A stretch of DNA of 64,000 nt from JAVBKV01 sp031553885. Its GTDB lineage: Bacteria; Bacteroidota; Bacteroidia; Bacteroidales; Azobacteroidaceae. Under the pieces are notes generated by a model, which saw only the letters and a program-made list of their open reading frames with translations, had not been told where the DNA came from and did not search any database. Of the stretch, positions 9,250 through 16,456 are shown in pieces. The position numbers were made by a program, and so were the translations under genes. The stretch is taken from NCBI GenBank assembly GCA_031553885.1, contig JAVBKV010000001.1:60734-124733 (forward strand). The letters are read 5' to 3'. Positions within the stretch are counted from its first letter, which is position 1; each line of letters starts with the position of its first letter.

Positions 9250-9374
9250 TAATGATATTGATTTTTGTGTTGAACAAATATTTATGCGCTTAATTTTTGA
9301 TAACTAACATTTTAAGAGCAAGCGAATCCTAGCGATTTTCAAAGACAGATTTGCATTAATTAAAATTAGTAATT
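9250..9374. other. Intergenic remainder before the epimerase gene
   Basis: Together with the transposase remnant this makes a 605-base stretch (8770-9374) without an intact gene. I see no convincing -7 box here; CAGATTTG near 9343 differs at one position from TAnnTTTG and could serve the gene starting at 9375. The 8770-8845 end is AT-rich and featureless to my eye. Confidence 0.4.
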
Positions 9375-10361
9375 ATGAATATTCTTATTACCGGAGCTTA
9401 CGGCTTTGTTGGCACTAATCTTTCTAACACCCTTAATGATAATCATGCCCTTTGGGCATTGGATATTACCGAAAAAAAAGATACGTCCTATTCCCGTTAC
9501 TTTTCATGGAATGAATTAGATACTCTTCCTTGGAATGAAGTCGATACAATTATTCACTTAGCAGGAAAAGCACATGATACAAAAAATCAAAGCGAAGCAA
9601 AGGTTTATTTCGATATCAATACAGAACTAACAAAAAAAGTCTTTGACCGCTTTCTTCAATCGGAAGCTAAGAAATTTATTTTCTTCAGTTCTGTTAAAGC
9701 TGCAGCCGACCAGGTCGTTGGTGAGTATCTGACAGAAGATGTTATACCTCATCCTATTGGTCCTTATGGTGAAAGCAAGATTGCTGCCGAAGAGTATATT
9801 CTTAGTAAATGGAGAATGGAGAGTGGAGAATGGAGAATTTATGATGAATTAACTACAAAATCTCATTTTCCATTAAAAAGAGTTTACATTTTTAGACCCT
9901 GTATGATTCACGGACCTGGTAATAAAGGAAATCTGAATTTGTTATATAATGTGGTGAGCAAAGGGATTCCCTGGCCATTAGGGGCTTTCGATAACAGACG
10001 TTCGTTTATGAATAGTTGGAATCTTTCCTGGATTGTTGAGCGATTTATTGAACTTAGTCCGGAGTCCGGAGTCTATCATTTGGCAGATGATGACGCTGTA
10101 TCTACAAATCGACTGATTGAGTTGATTGCAGAATCGAAAAAGAAAAAAGCAATTATTTGGAGGTGTAATCGATCGTTTATTAATGTGATAGCTCGAATAG
10201 GAAGTGTTTGTAAACTTCCGCTCAATTCGGACCGTTTACAAAAATTAACAGAAAACTATGTCGTTTCAAATTCCAAAGTGAAAGCTTCCATTGGGGTGAA
10301 TGAATTACCTGTAAAAACGGAAGATGGTTTGAAAAAGACATTGGAATATTTTGAATTATGA
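9375..10361 (+). CDS. NAD-dependent epimerase/dehydratase (extended SDR; WbpV-like 4-reductase candidate)
   Basis: A 328-residue extended SDR with the Rossmann motif GAYGFVG (residues 7-13), a Ser-rich active-site strand FFSSVKAAA, the catalytic YGESK and the substrate-side RPCMIHGPGNKGNLNLLY. Proteins of this type next to a WecA/WbpL-like transferase and a WbpM-like dehydratase are usually UDP-4-keto-6-deoxy-HexNAc 4-reductases making UDP-QuiNAc or UDP-FucNAc (P. aeruginosa WbpV precedent). Residues around 144-163 (WRMESGEWRI and following) are encoded by four 7-bp repeats and look like an in-frame insertion compared with the compact form expected between YILSK and KRVYIFRP. Its stop overlaps the cupin start (ATGA). 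Confidence 0.85.
   Translation: MNILITGAYGFVGTNLSNTLNDNHALWALDITEKKDTSYSRYFSWNELDTLPWNEVDTIIHLAGKAHDTKNQSEAKVYFDINTELTKKVFDRFLQSEAKKFIFFSSVKAAADQVVGEYLTEDVIPHPIGPYGESKIAAEEYILSKWRMESGEWRIYDELTTKSHFPLKRVYIFRPCMIHGPGNKGNLNLLYNVVSKGIPWPLGAFDNRRSFMNSWNLSWIVERFIELSPESGVYHLADDDAVSTNRLIELIAESKKKKAIIWRCNRSFINVIARIGSVCKLPLNSDRLQKLTENYVVSNSKVKASIGVNELPVKTEDGLKKTLEYFEL
9807..9875 (+). repeat. 7-bp-period repeat with inverted partner inside the epimerase gene
   Basis: Four tandem heptads (TGGAGAA, TGGAGAG, TGGAGAA, TGGAGAA) occupy 9810-9837. A degenerate inverse (TCTCATTTTCCATTA) lies at 9861-9875, giving a stem whose loop spans the rest. The reading frame stays open, translating to WRMESGEWRI. The architecture matches the intergenic heptad hairpins elsewhere in the window. 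Confidence 0.65.
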
Positions 10362-10825
10362 CACTAAAACTCATAAGTCAACTACTACTGGATGAAATCT
10401 CATATAAGGCGAAAGGAGCTTCTCGTCTTCGTATGAATCATAATATTCATGATCGATTAGACGATCCTGTCAATCGCATGCTGAATGCACTGGAGCCTGG
10501 AACTTATCTTCGTCCTCACAGGCATTTGTCCCCTCCGAAGGATGAAGCTTACGTGGTACTGAGAGGAGAATTGGATGTTTTATTATTTGATGAAGAAGGT
10601 AATTTAATTCAACGGGAAATATTAAGTCCGGAAAAAGGTTTATACGGAGTGGATATTCCTGCCGGAGTATGGCATAGCATGATTGTCAGGCAGCCGGGAA
10701 CAGTAATCTATGAAGTAAAACAAGGACCGTTTGTACCTTTGGTCCCGGAAGATTTTGCATCCTGGTCGCCGGAACCAGAAGATGAAAGCGGAATTAGAGC
10801 TTTTTTTGAGCGATTAGATATTTGA
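10358..10825 (+). CDS. WbuC-family cupin metalloprotein
   Basis: A 155-residue single-domain cupin. The metal-binding motif 1 reads PGTYLRPHRH followed by KDEAYVVLRG (His, His, Glu, with the second His about seven residues from the Glu), and motif 2 includes IPAGVWHSMIV with the last His ligand. The acidic C-terminal tail (WSPEPEDESGIRAFFERLDI) is typical of WbuC, a small cupin of unknown reaction found in O-antigen and FucNAc/QuiNAc loci. It overlaps the preceding SDR by 4 bases and sits directly before the initiating transferase, so a role in synthesis or isomerisation of the 6-deoxy-HexNAc nucleotide is likely but unproven. Confidence 0.85.
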   Translation: MTLKLISQLLLDEISYKAKGASRLRMNHNIHDRLDDPVNRMLNALEPGTYLRPHRHLSPPKDEAYVVLRGELDVLLFDEEGNLIQREILSPEKGLYGVDIPAGVWHSMIVRQPGTVIYEVKQGPFVPLVPEDFASWSPEPEDESGIRAFFERLDI

Positions 10826-10848
10826 ATGACAATAGAATAGTGTGATTG

Positions 10849-11808
10849 ATGGAAAGTGTAGTTCATTATTCGATTGTATTGGTAATTTTGCTGGTAGGTA
10901 TTCTGGTGTATTTTCGAATTGCAGATAAATTCAATATCATAGATAAACCCAATCAGAGGAGTTCGCATAATTACATTACGATCAGAGGAGGAGGTATTGT
11001 TTATTGGCTGGCAGGGACATTATTCTCTGTGATGTATTGGCCGGAGAGTATTTATTTTTTCTTGGGGTTAACATTGATTTCCGGAGTTAGTTTTTGGGAT
11101 GATGTCTCCTCTTTGCCTAACAAAGTCCGGATTGTAATTCATTTCCTTTCCATTAGCCTGGTGTTTTATGGCTTGGGAATATTTGCTGTTTTGCCTTGGT
11201 GGCTGGTCGTGATTGCATACATATTTTTTGTCGGTGTACTGAATGCCTATAACTTTATGGATGGTATCAATGGAATTACCGGATGGTATAGCTTGGCTGT
11301 ATTAGTCAGCCTTCAGTGGGTAAATCAAAGGTTAATCGCATTTACAGAAACAGATCTGATTAACTATGCCATATTGGCCAGCATTGTATTCCTGTTCTTT
11401 AACTTTCGCAAACGGGCTAAATGCTTTGCCGGTGATGTGGGGAGTATGGCTGTCTCATTCTGGATTGTAACCCTTTTACTCCAGTTGATGCTTGCAACGC
11501 AGTCTGTCGTCTGGATATTATTCCTTGCCGTTTATGGCGTGGATTCGATTTATACTATTTTGCACCGGCTCTACCTGAAACAAAATATTTTTGAAGCACA
11601 CCGGTTGCATTTCTATCAGGTGTTATCGAATGAAAGAGGGTGGTCGCACTTACTGGTTTCTCCGGTCTATGCTATCGTGCAATTATTGATTTGTATGATG
11701 GTGATCCTGGCCTATTCTTTTAATTCTATCTGGTGTGTAGGGATTTATGCATTGATACTCCTGGTCTTGTCCGGAATTTACCTGATCAAATTTAGAATAA
11801 TTGAATAA
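10849..11808 (+). CDS. Undecaprenyl-phosphate sugar-1-phosphate transferase (GT4 WecA/MraY family, WbpL-like)
   Basis: About 319 residues of mostly transmembrane helices. Family motifs are present: SFWDDVSSLPNKVRI (first Asp-rich loop), NAYNFMDGINGI (catalytic region), FRKRAKCFAGDVGSM and the basic HRLHFYQ loop that binds the nucleotide-sugar. It transfers a HexNAc-1-phosphate to undecaprenyl phosphate and so starts repeat-unit assembly. Given the linked WbpV-like SDR and WbpM-like dehydratase, FucNAc or QuiNAc is the likely first sugar. I chose ATG 10849; the in-frame TTG at 10846 adds one residue. After the stop there is a 140-base gap before the ATPase gene. Confidence 0.88.
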   Translation: MESVVHYSIVLVILLVGILVYFRIADKFNIIDKPNQRSSHNYITIRGGGIVYWLAGTLFSVMYWPESIYFFLGLTLISGVSFWDDVSSLPNKVRIVIHFLSISLVFYGLGIFAVLPWWLVVIAYIFFVGVLNAYNFMDGINGITGWYSLAVLVSLQWVNQRLIAFTETDLINYAILASIVFLFFNFRKRAKCFAGDVGSMAVSFWIVTLLLQLMLATQSVVWILFLAVYGVDSIYTILHRLYLKQNIFEAHRLHFYQVLSNERGWSHLLVSPVYAIVQLLICMMVILAYSFNSIWCVGIYALILLVLSGIYLIKFRIIE

Positions 11809-11883
11809 TTGAGACTCCTACTTCTGGTCCCAAATCTCGTTTTGTCATAGTATGAGAGTTTGTCCTGTAGGATATAAAATAAA

Positions 11884-11916
11884 ACTATCTAAAAAAGACT
11901 ATCTAAAATAGATAGT
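11884..11916. promoter_or_regulatory. Direct repeat plus dyad upstream of ATPase (operator candidate)
   Basis: ACTATCTAAAA occurs at 11884-11894 and again at 11898-11908. The second copy is the left half of a perfect dyad, ACTATCTA-AAA-TAGATAGT (11898-11916), ending 17 bases before the -7 box of the ATPase gene. A third copy of ACTATCTAAAA lies at 14284-14294, before the lipoprotein gene. This looks like a binding site for a dimeric regulator; no regulator is identified. Confidence 0.5.
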
Positions 11917-11933
11917 ATGTTCCGGAAAAATTG

Positions 11934-11941
11934 TATTTTTG
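11934..11941 (+). promoter_or_regulatory. Bacteroidetes -7 box (TATTTTTG) for ATPase gene
   Basis: TATTTTTG fits TAnnTTTG and ends 10 bases before the ATG at 11952, so the mRNA would carry almost no leader. The longer frame from TTG 11931 would start inside this box and is rejected for that reason. Confidence 0.6.
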
Positions 11942-11951
11942 TCGAAAAAAG

Positions 11952-13088
11952 ATGAAAAAGGCAGATAATCCATTTGTTATCAAGGGATATGTATCCAAGG
12001 ATTTGTTCTGTGATCGGGAAAAAGAGGTTGCAGACCTGTACCGTGCGGTCATGAACGGAGTTGACATTACCTTGTTGTCTCCCAGACGTATGGGTAAAAC
12101 TGGGTTGATTTATCATTTTTTTGATTTCCTGAGTAAAGAAAAGAATGTGCAATCCCTTTATGTGGATATCTATTCGGCTCGTTCGTTAAACGATTTCATC
12201 AAATTACTGGCTGAGGCCATTCTGCTTAAATTTCCGGAGAAAACGAGTATCGGGAACCAGTTTCTACAAATAATCAAGGGGTTTCGTCCTTTGATCAGCT
12301 ACGATCCGATTTCCGGAGAACCTCAAATACAAATAGCTTATCAATCGATTCAGGAAAAAGAATATACATTGCAGGGCTTGTTTCAGTTTCTGGATAAACA
12401 ATCTTTCAGGATCGTTCTTGCAATCGATGAATTTCAGCAAATTATGGAATTTCCGGAGAAGAATATGGAAGCTCTTCTCCGGACTTACATACAACAGTTG
12501 AAAAATGTTCGTTTCATTTTTTGCGGAAGTAAAAAAACGATGATGATTGATTTGTTTTCTAATGCTAAACGTCCTTTCTTTGCGAGCACACAGTATTTAG
12601 AATTAAACAAAATAGAATATGAAGTGTATCGTAACTTTATCCGACGTCAATTTGAGAAAAGTGACGTGCGGATTGAGGACGATGCCCTTGATTTTATTTT
12701 GTCCTGGACAAAACGGCATACTTTTTTTACACAAAGCTTGTGTAATCAACTTTATTCAACCGGAGAAAAACTGGTTACGATAAGTGAGGTCAAAAAATCT
12801 TGTCTGGATATTCTGAAAAGAAATGAAGTGATCTTTTTTCAGTATCGTCAGTTGTTGACTGCTGCCCAATGGAATTTCATGATTGCAATAGCGAAAGAGG
12901 GAGAGGTAAGCCAGCTCACGGCTAAGAAGTTTATCTCCCGATATGAGATCGGTACTCCCAGTGATGCCCGAAGACTCAGTAAAGCGCTTCTGGAAAAAGA
13001 ATTGTTACTTGAGACTATTTATAAAACAGGTTCTACCTATCAGGTTTATGATGTATTTCTGTCCAGGTGGCTGGAGGGAGAATACTGA
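11952..13088 (+). CDS. AAA-type ATPase of the archaeal/Bacteroidetes ATPase family
   Basis: About 378 residues. An N-terminal FVIKGYVSKDLFCDREKE segment leads to the Walker A-like SPRRMGKTGLIYHF (residues near 43), then a Walker B-like IVLAIDEFQQI and the sensor-like FIFCGSKK. The C-terminal half carries a winged-helix-like region (SQLTAKKFISRYEIGTPSDA). This is the P-loop ATPase family (archaeal ATPase, PF01637-like) that occurs in many copies in Bacteroidetes and whose role is unknown. It has its own promoter and dyad, and seems a guest in the polysaccharide locus, since no sugar gene relies on it. It is not a Wzz/Wzc-type protein. Confidence 0.8.
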   Translation: MKKADNPFVIKGYVSKDLFCDREKEVADLYRAVMNGVDITLLSPRRMGKTGLIYHFFDFLSKEKNVQSLYVDIYSARSLNDFIKLLAEAILLKFPEKTSIGNQFLQIIKGFRPLISYDPISGEPQIQIAYQSIQEKEYTLQGLFQFLDKQSFRIVLAIDEFQQIMEFPEKNMEALLRTYIQQLKNVRFIFCGSKKTMMIDLFSNAKRPFFASTQYLELNKIEYEVYRNFIRRQFEKSDVRIEDDALDFILSWTKRHTFFTQSLCNQLYSTGEKLVTISEVKKSCLDILKRNEVIFFQYRQLLTAAQWNFMIAIAKEGEVSQLTAKKFISRYEIGTPSDARRLSKALLEKELLLETIYKTGSTYQVYDVFLSRWLEGEY

Positions 13089-13103
13089 AAAATATCAATA
13101 TTT

Positions 13104-14240
13104 ATGAAACCAATTCCATATAAAATCTGGCTTTCACCACCTCATCTTTGCGGAAAAGAGATGGATTTTGTCGAAGATGCTTTCCGGAAGAACTGGATTG
13201 CTCCTGTAGGGGAGAATATCGACGGGTTTGAACAGGATGTGACTCAATATGTCGGGGAAGATACGTATGGAGTAGCTCTGAATACAGGGACAGCAGCATT
13301 GCACCTTGCGTTGGTGTTGTTGGGTGTGGAAAGGGATGATTATGTGATTTGTCAGGATCTTACTTTTGTGGCATCCGTAAACCCTGTGATTTACTTGGGG
13401 GCTCGTCCGGTGTTGGTTGATAGTGAGCCGGATACCTGGAATATGTCTCCTGCCTTTTTGAGGGAGGCTATCGAAGGTTGCATCCAGAAAGGTAAAAAAC
13501 CGAAAGCCATTGTTTGGGTGAATTTATACGGAATGCCGGCTAAGATCGATGAAATCCTCAGGATTGCTGCTGAATATGGTATTTTTTTACTGGAAGATGC
13601 TGCCGAAGCGTTGGGTTCAACCTACAAAGGCAAAAAATGTGGATCTTTCGGAGACATATCGGTGATTTCTTTCAATGGAAATAAGATTATCACAACATCC
13701 AACGGTGGAATGTTGTTATCAAAAAAGAAAGAATGGGTGGAAAAGGCTTTGTTTCTGGCTACCCAGGCTCGTGATGCCGCTCCTCATTACCAGCATTCAC
13801 AAATTGGTTACAATTACCGCATAAGCAATGTAAGTGCAGGTCTGGGACGTGGACAAATGACGGTTCTTGCTGATCGTGTGGCAGCCCGCCGTGCCAATCA
13901 TACTTTTTATCAACAGGCTTTAGCCGGACTACCCGGGATTACTGTACATACCGAACCTGGTAGTGAATTTTTTTCCAACCACTGGTTGTCCTGTATCCTC
14001 GTGGACCCGGGACAAACGGGAGGGATTACCCGGGAAGATATTCGTTTAAAATTGTGGAAGTCGGCAATAGAAACACGTCCTTTATGGAAACCGATGCATT
14101 TACAGCCGGTTTTTGAAGGTTGTGCTTTTTATGGCGGGGACATTTCAACGGATTTATTCGATAAAGGGCTTTGTTTGCCTTCAGGATCGAATCTGAAACA
14201 GGAAGAGTTGGAGGAAATTGCGTATTTAATTAAGAATTAA
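13104..14240 (+). CDS. DegT/DnrJ/EryC1/StrS-family sugar aminotransferase
   Basis: A 378-residue PLP enzyme. NTGTAALHLAL binds the cofactor phosphate, EDAAEALGS carries the ring-stacking/Asp site, and the Schiff-base lysine is K194 in SFNGNKIITTSNGG. The C-terminus holds the usual WKPMHLQPVF motif. It would aminate a 4-keto-6-deoxy nucleotide sugar, most simply the product of the WbpM-like dehydratase downstream, to a 4-amino-4,6-dideoxy-HexNAc as in PglE-type enzymes. It starts 15 bases after the ATPase. Two short heptads (ATTAAGA, ATTAAGT) overlap its last codons. The exact substrate is inference. Confidence 0.87.
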   Translation: MKPIPYKIWLSPPHLCGKEMDFVEDAFRKNWIAPVGENIDGFEQDVTQYVGEDTYGVALNTGTAALHLALVLLGVERDDYVICQDLTFVASVNPVIYLGARPVLVDSEPDTWNMSPAFLREAIEGCIQKGKKPKAIVWVNLYGMPAKIDEILRIAAEYGIFLLEDAAEALGSTYKGKKCGSFGDISVISFNGNKIITTSNGGMLLSKKKEWVEKALFLATQARDAAPHYQHSQIGYNYRISNVSAGLGRGQMTVLADRVAARRANHTFYQQALAGLPGITVHTEPGSEFFSNHWLSCILVDPGQTGGITREDIRLKLWKSAIETRPLWKPMHLQPVFEGCAFYGGDISTDLFDKGLCLPSGSNLKQEELEEIAYLIKN

Positions 14241-14265
14241 GTCCGGTATCCCTTTTTGCTGTTTT

Positions 14266-14294
14266 TATTTCAATGTTGAAATGACTATCTAAAA
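14266..14294. promoter_or_regulatory. Dyad and third ACTATCTAAAA copy before lipoprotein gene
   Basis: A perfect short dyad, ATTTCAA-TG-TTGAAAT, is followed at once by ACTATCTAAAA (14284-14294), the same word found twice before the ATPase gene. It sits 17 bases before the lipoprotein start. A shared regulator of the two transcription units would explain it. Confidence 0.4.
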
Positions 14295-14311
14295 TATAAG
14301 TTAGGATAAAA

Positions 14312-14737
14312 ATGAGTGTTGTGAAATTCAGATATGTTTTATTTTTATTGACGATAGTATTGATGGGAGGATTATCTTCCTGTAGCGATGATATTCCGTA
14401 CAAGCTTAACGGCATGTGGCAATTAAAAACCGTTGAAGATGCTTCCGGGGCTGTTTTGCGGGTTGATTCGGTATATTATTGTTTTCAAATGGAAGCCACT
14501 TTTGCATATACGGTTCGGAGGAATGAAAATTCGTCCTCCACTTATTCCGGTTACTTGAGTTTTCCTTCTGAAGAAGAAGTCACCATAACAATCGAGGAAA
14601 AAGACCGGAATGGATTTCTTGCGGCATCGGATTGGAATGATTATATCGAAACGTTTACAGTACGGAGAGTAGATGGTAGCCGATTGGTATTGTATTCTGA
14701 TACCCGGCAACGGATTTATTCATTTCAAAAATTTTGA
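14312..14737 (+). CDS. Small lipoprotein, lipocalin-like
   Basis: A 141-residue protein with a lipoprotein signal peptide: basic start, hydrophobic FLLTIVLMGG, lipobox LSSC near residues 21-24, then SDD. The rest begins KLNGMWQLKTVED, the strand-G-x-W opening of lipocalin-like domains in Bacteroidetes, and is rich in beta strands (VEEVTITIEEKDR, SRLVLYSDT). An Asp or Ser after the Cys and lack of a clear export signal leave its final membrane side open. It lies four bases upstream of the Wzi-like gene, a pairing that suggests a periplasmic or outer-membrane accessory in polysaccharide display. Confidence 0.8.
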   Translation: MSVVKFRYVLFLLTIVLMGGLSSCSDDIPYKLNGMWQLKTVEDASGAVLRVDSVYYCFQMEATFAYTVRRNENSSSTYSGYLSFPSEEEVTITIEEKDRNGFLAASDWNDYIETFTVRRVDGSRLVLYSDTRQRIYSFQKF

Positions 14738-14740
14738 TCC

Positions 14741-16255
14741 ATGCGGAAATTCTTTTCATTTATAGTAGGATTTTGTGTGTTGATCTGTTTTTCTGGTTTT
14801 TCTCAATCCCGTATATCTTATCAGGCCGAAGCATTTGGGTCTCTTTCTTCAGGAACCCATACTCCATTTCAGATGGTATCGCATACATGGGGACTGGTTC
14901 CTTTGAAAGCCAATAACTTTTACCTGAGAGGAGGCGTATTCGGAGAATATACAATTAATTCCGACTGGTCGTTTCAGGCAGGACTTGATGTGGCCGGATC
15001 GGATTCTCATGTCTATTCTGATGGTTGGGTGCAGCAGTTGTATGGGGAGTTGAACTGGAAGTCCCTACGATTAAATGTAGGGGCGAAAGAAGATTACATT
15101 TCGTTGCTGGATCCGCAATTGAGTTCCGGAGATTTCATTAGTTCCAACAATGCAAGACCTTTGCCCGAACTGAAACTCAGTATTCCTTCTTTTTTACTGA
15201 TACCTTATACCAAGGGAAATATGTACATCAAGGGAGATTTTTCTGTGGGGAAATACCTGGATGGTGATTATGTGGAAAGCAAGGCGCTTCCGTATAACCT
15301 GTATTATGGAAATGATCTCTTATCGCATCGGAAATCGATTTTTTTTCGGTTTGGAAACATTGAAACAACAAACAAATTACAGTTTACGTTTGGTTTGGAC
15401 CATGAGGCTCAATGGGGTGGAACTACGCACCGATACAAAGTATCAGAAGGAATCGGACAATATGAGATTAATCGGGATCCCAGAGGACTGGGAGATCTCT
15501 GGCGGGTAGTGGTTGCCAAAGAAGGTTCGAGTGAATCCCAATCATACGATAGCTTGTATGTAGCTGGTTCCCAGATTGGTGCATTTTTGTTTAAGTGGGA
15601 TTGCCGGTTGAAAAATGAGGACCAGGTAAGCCTTTATTTGCAACACTATTTTGATGATGGATCGGGTCTGGCTTTTTTAAATTATCAGGATATGTTGTTG
15701 GGGTTACAGTATAAATCCAACCGGAAACAATTGCTCTCCGGAGCCGTTTTCGAGTATATTTATACGAAAAACCAAACCGGTCCGGTTAATTTTTCCGTAG
15801 AAAAAAATGTACAGGAACACCGGGCGCCGAATAAGCGGAATGGAAGAGATAATTACTACAATCATGGCGTTTATAATCAGGGATATTCTTATTTCGGGCG
15901 CAGTAAGGGTACGCCTTTATTGCTTTCGCCGGAATACAATGCAGATAATTTCCTGGGTTTTAAAAGCAACCGGATTGTCGCTTTCCATTTGGGATTGGAA
16001 GGATATCTGCATACATCTCTTCGGTATCGCCTGCTTGTCAGTGCCGGTCGGTCGTGGGGAACCTACTATCAACCTTATTTGTCGGTTCGGGAAGGTGTTG
16101 CATCCGGATTGGATCTTATTTATACTTTTCCGAAGATTCCGGGCCTGGATCTGAAGCTCTCGGTGGCTCATGATTCCGGAGTATTTTTTTATGGACAAAA
16201 CCTTGGTGTCGGTTTTTCTGTTATTAAGAGAGGATTGATCCGGAATCAGAGATAA
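14741..16255 (+). CDS. Capsule assembly Wzi-family outer membrane protein
   Basis: A 504-residue protein with an N-terminal signal peptide (RKFFSFIVGFCVLICFSGFS, cleavage near Gln22) followed by repeated amphipathic beta strands with aromatic ends, as in an 18-stranded barrel. The start SYQAEAFGSLSSGTHTPFQM and internal features match the capsule assembly protein Wzi family of Bacteroidetes. Wzi binds exported polysaccharide at the cell surface. The gene follows the lipoprotein after three bases and is followed by an intergenic gap with a promoter for the dehydratase gene. Confidence 0.85.
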   Translation: MRKFFSFIVGFCVLICFSGFSQSRISYQAEAFGSLSSGTHTPFQMVSHTWGLVPLKANNFYLRGGVFGEYTINSDWSFQAGLDVAGSDSHVYSDGWVQQLYGELNWKSLRLNVGAKEDYISLLDPQLSSGDFISSNNARPLPELKLSIPSFLLIPYTKGNMYIKGDFSVGKYLDGDYVESKALPYNLYYGNDLLSHRKSIFFRFGNIETTNKLQFTFGLDHEAQWGGTTHRYKVSEGIGQYEINRDPRGLGDLWRVVVAKEGSSESQSYDSLYVAGSQIGAFLFKWDCRLKNEDQVSLYLQHYFDDGSGLAFLNYQDMLLGLQYKSNRKQLLSGAVFEYIYTKNQTGPVNFSVEKNVQEHRAPNKRNGRDNYYNHGVYNQGYSYFGRSKGTPLLLSPEYNADNFLGFKSNRIVAFHLGLEGYLHTSLRYRLLVSAGRSWGTYYQPYLSVREGVASGLDLIYTFPKIPGLDLKLSVAHDSGVFFYGQNLGVGFSVIKRGLIRNQR

Positions 16256-16312
16256 TAGCATATTGTTGGAGTAAAATCATTATAATCTAATAAAAATTAA
16301 ATATTTTTTTAT

Positions 16313-16320
16313 TATCTTTG
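16313..16320 (+). promoter_or_regulatory. -7 box (TATCTTTG) for the dehydratase gene
   Basis: TATCTTTG followed by CA is a perfect TAnnTTTG box. It lies about 135 bases upstream of the ATG at 16457, so the WbpM-like gene has its own promoter with a long AT-rich leader. No strong hairpin is obvious in the leader. Confidence 0.65.
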
Positions 16321-16456
16321 CAAAAATTGGACTTTGCGTTAAAAATGATATTTTCTCTGTAACCTGGATCGAAAGCGTTTGGATTCGAAAAAAAGAGTAA
16401 ATGATACATCAATTGTAATCATAATTGATATTTAATTGCTAGAAATAATTGTGCCG

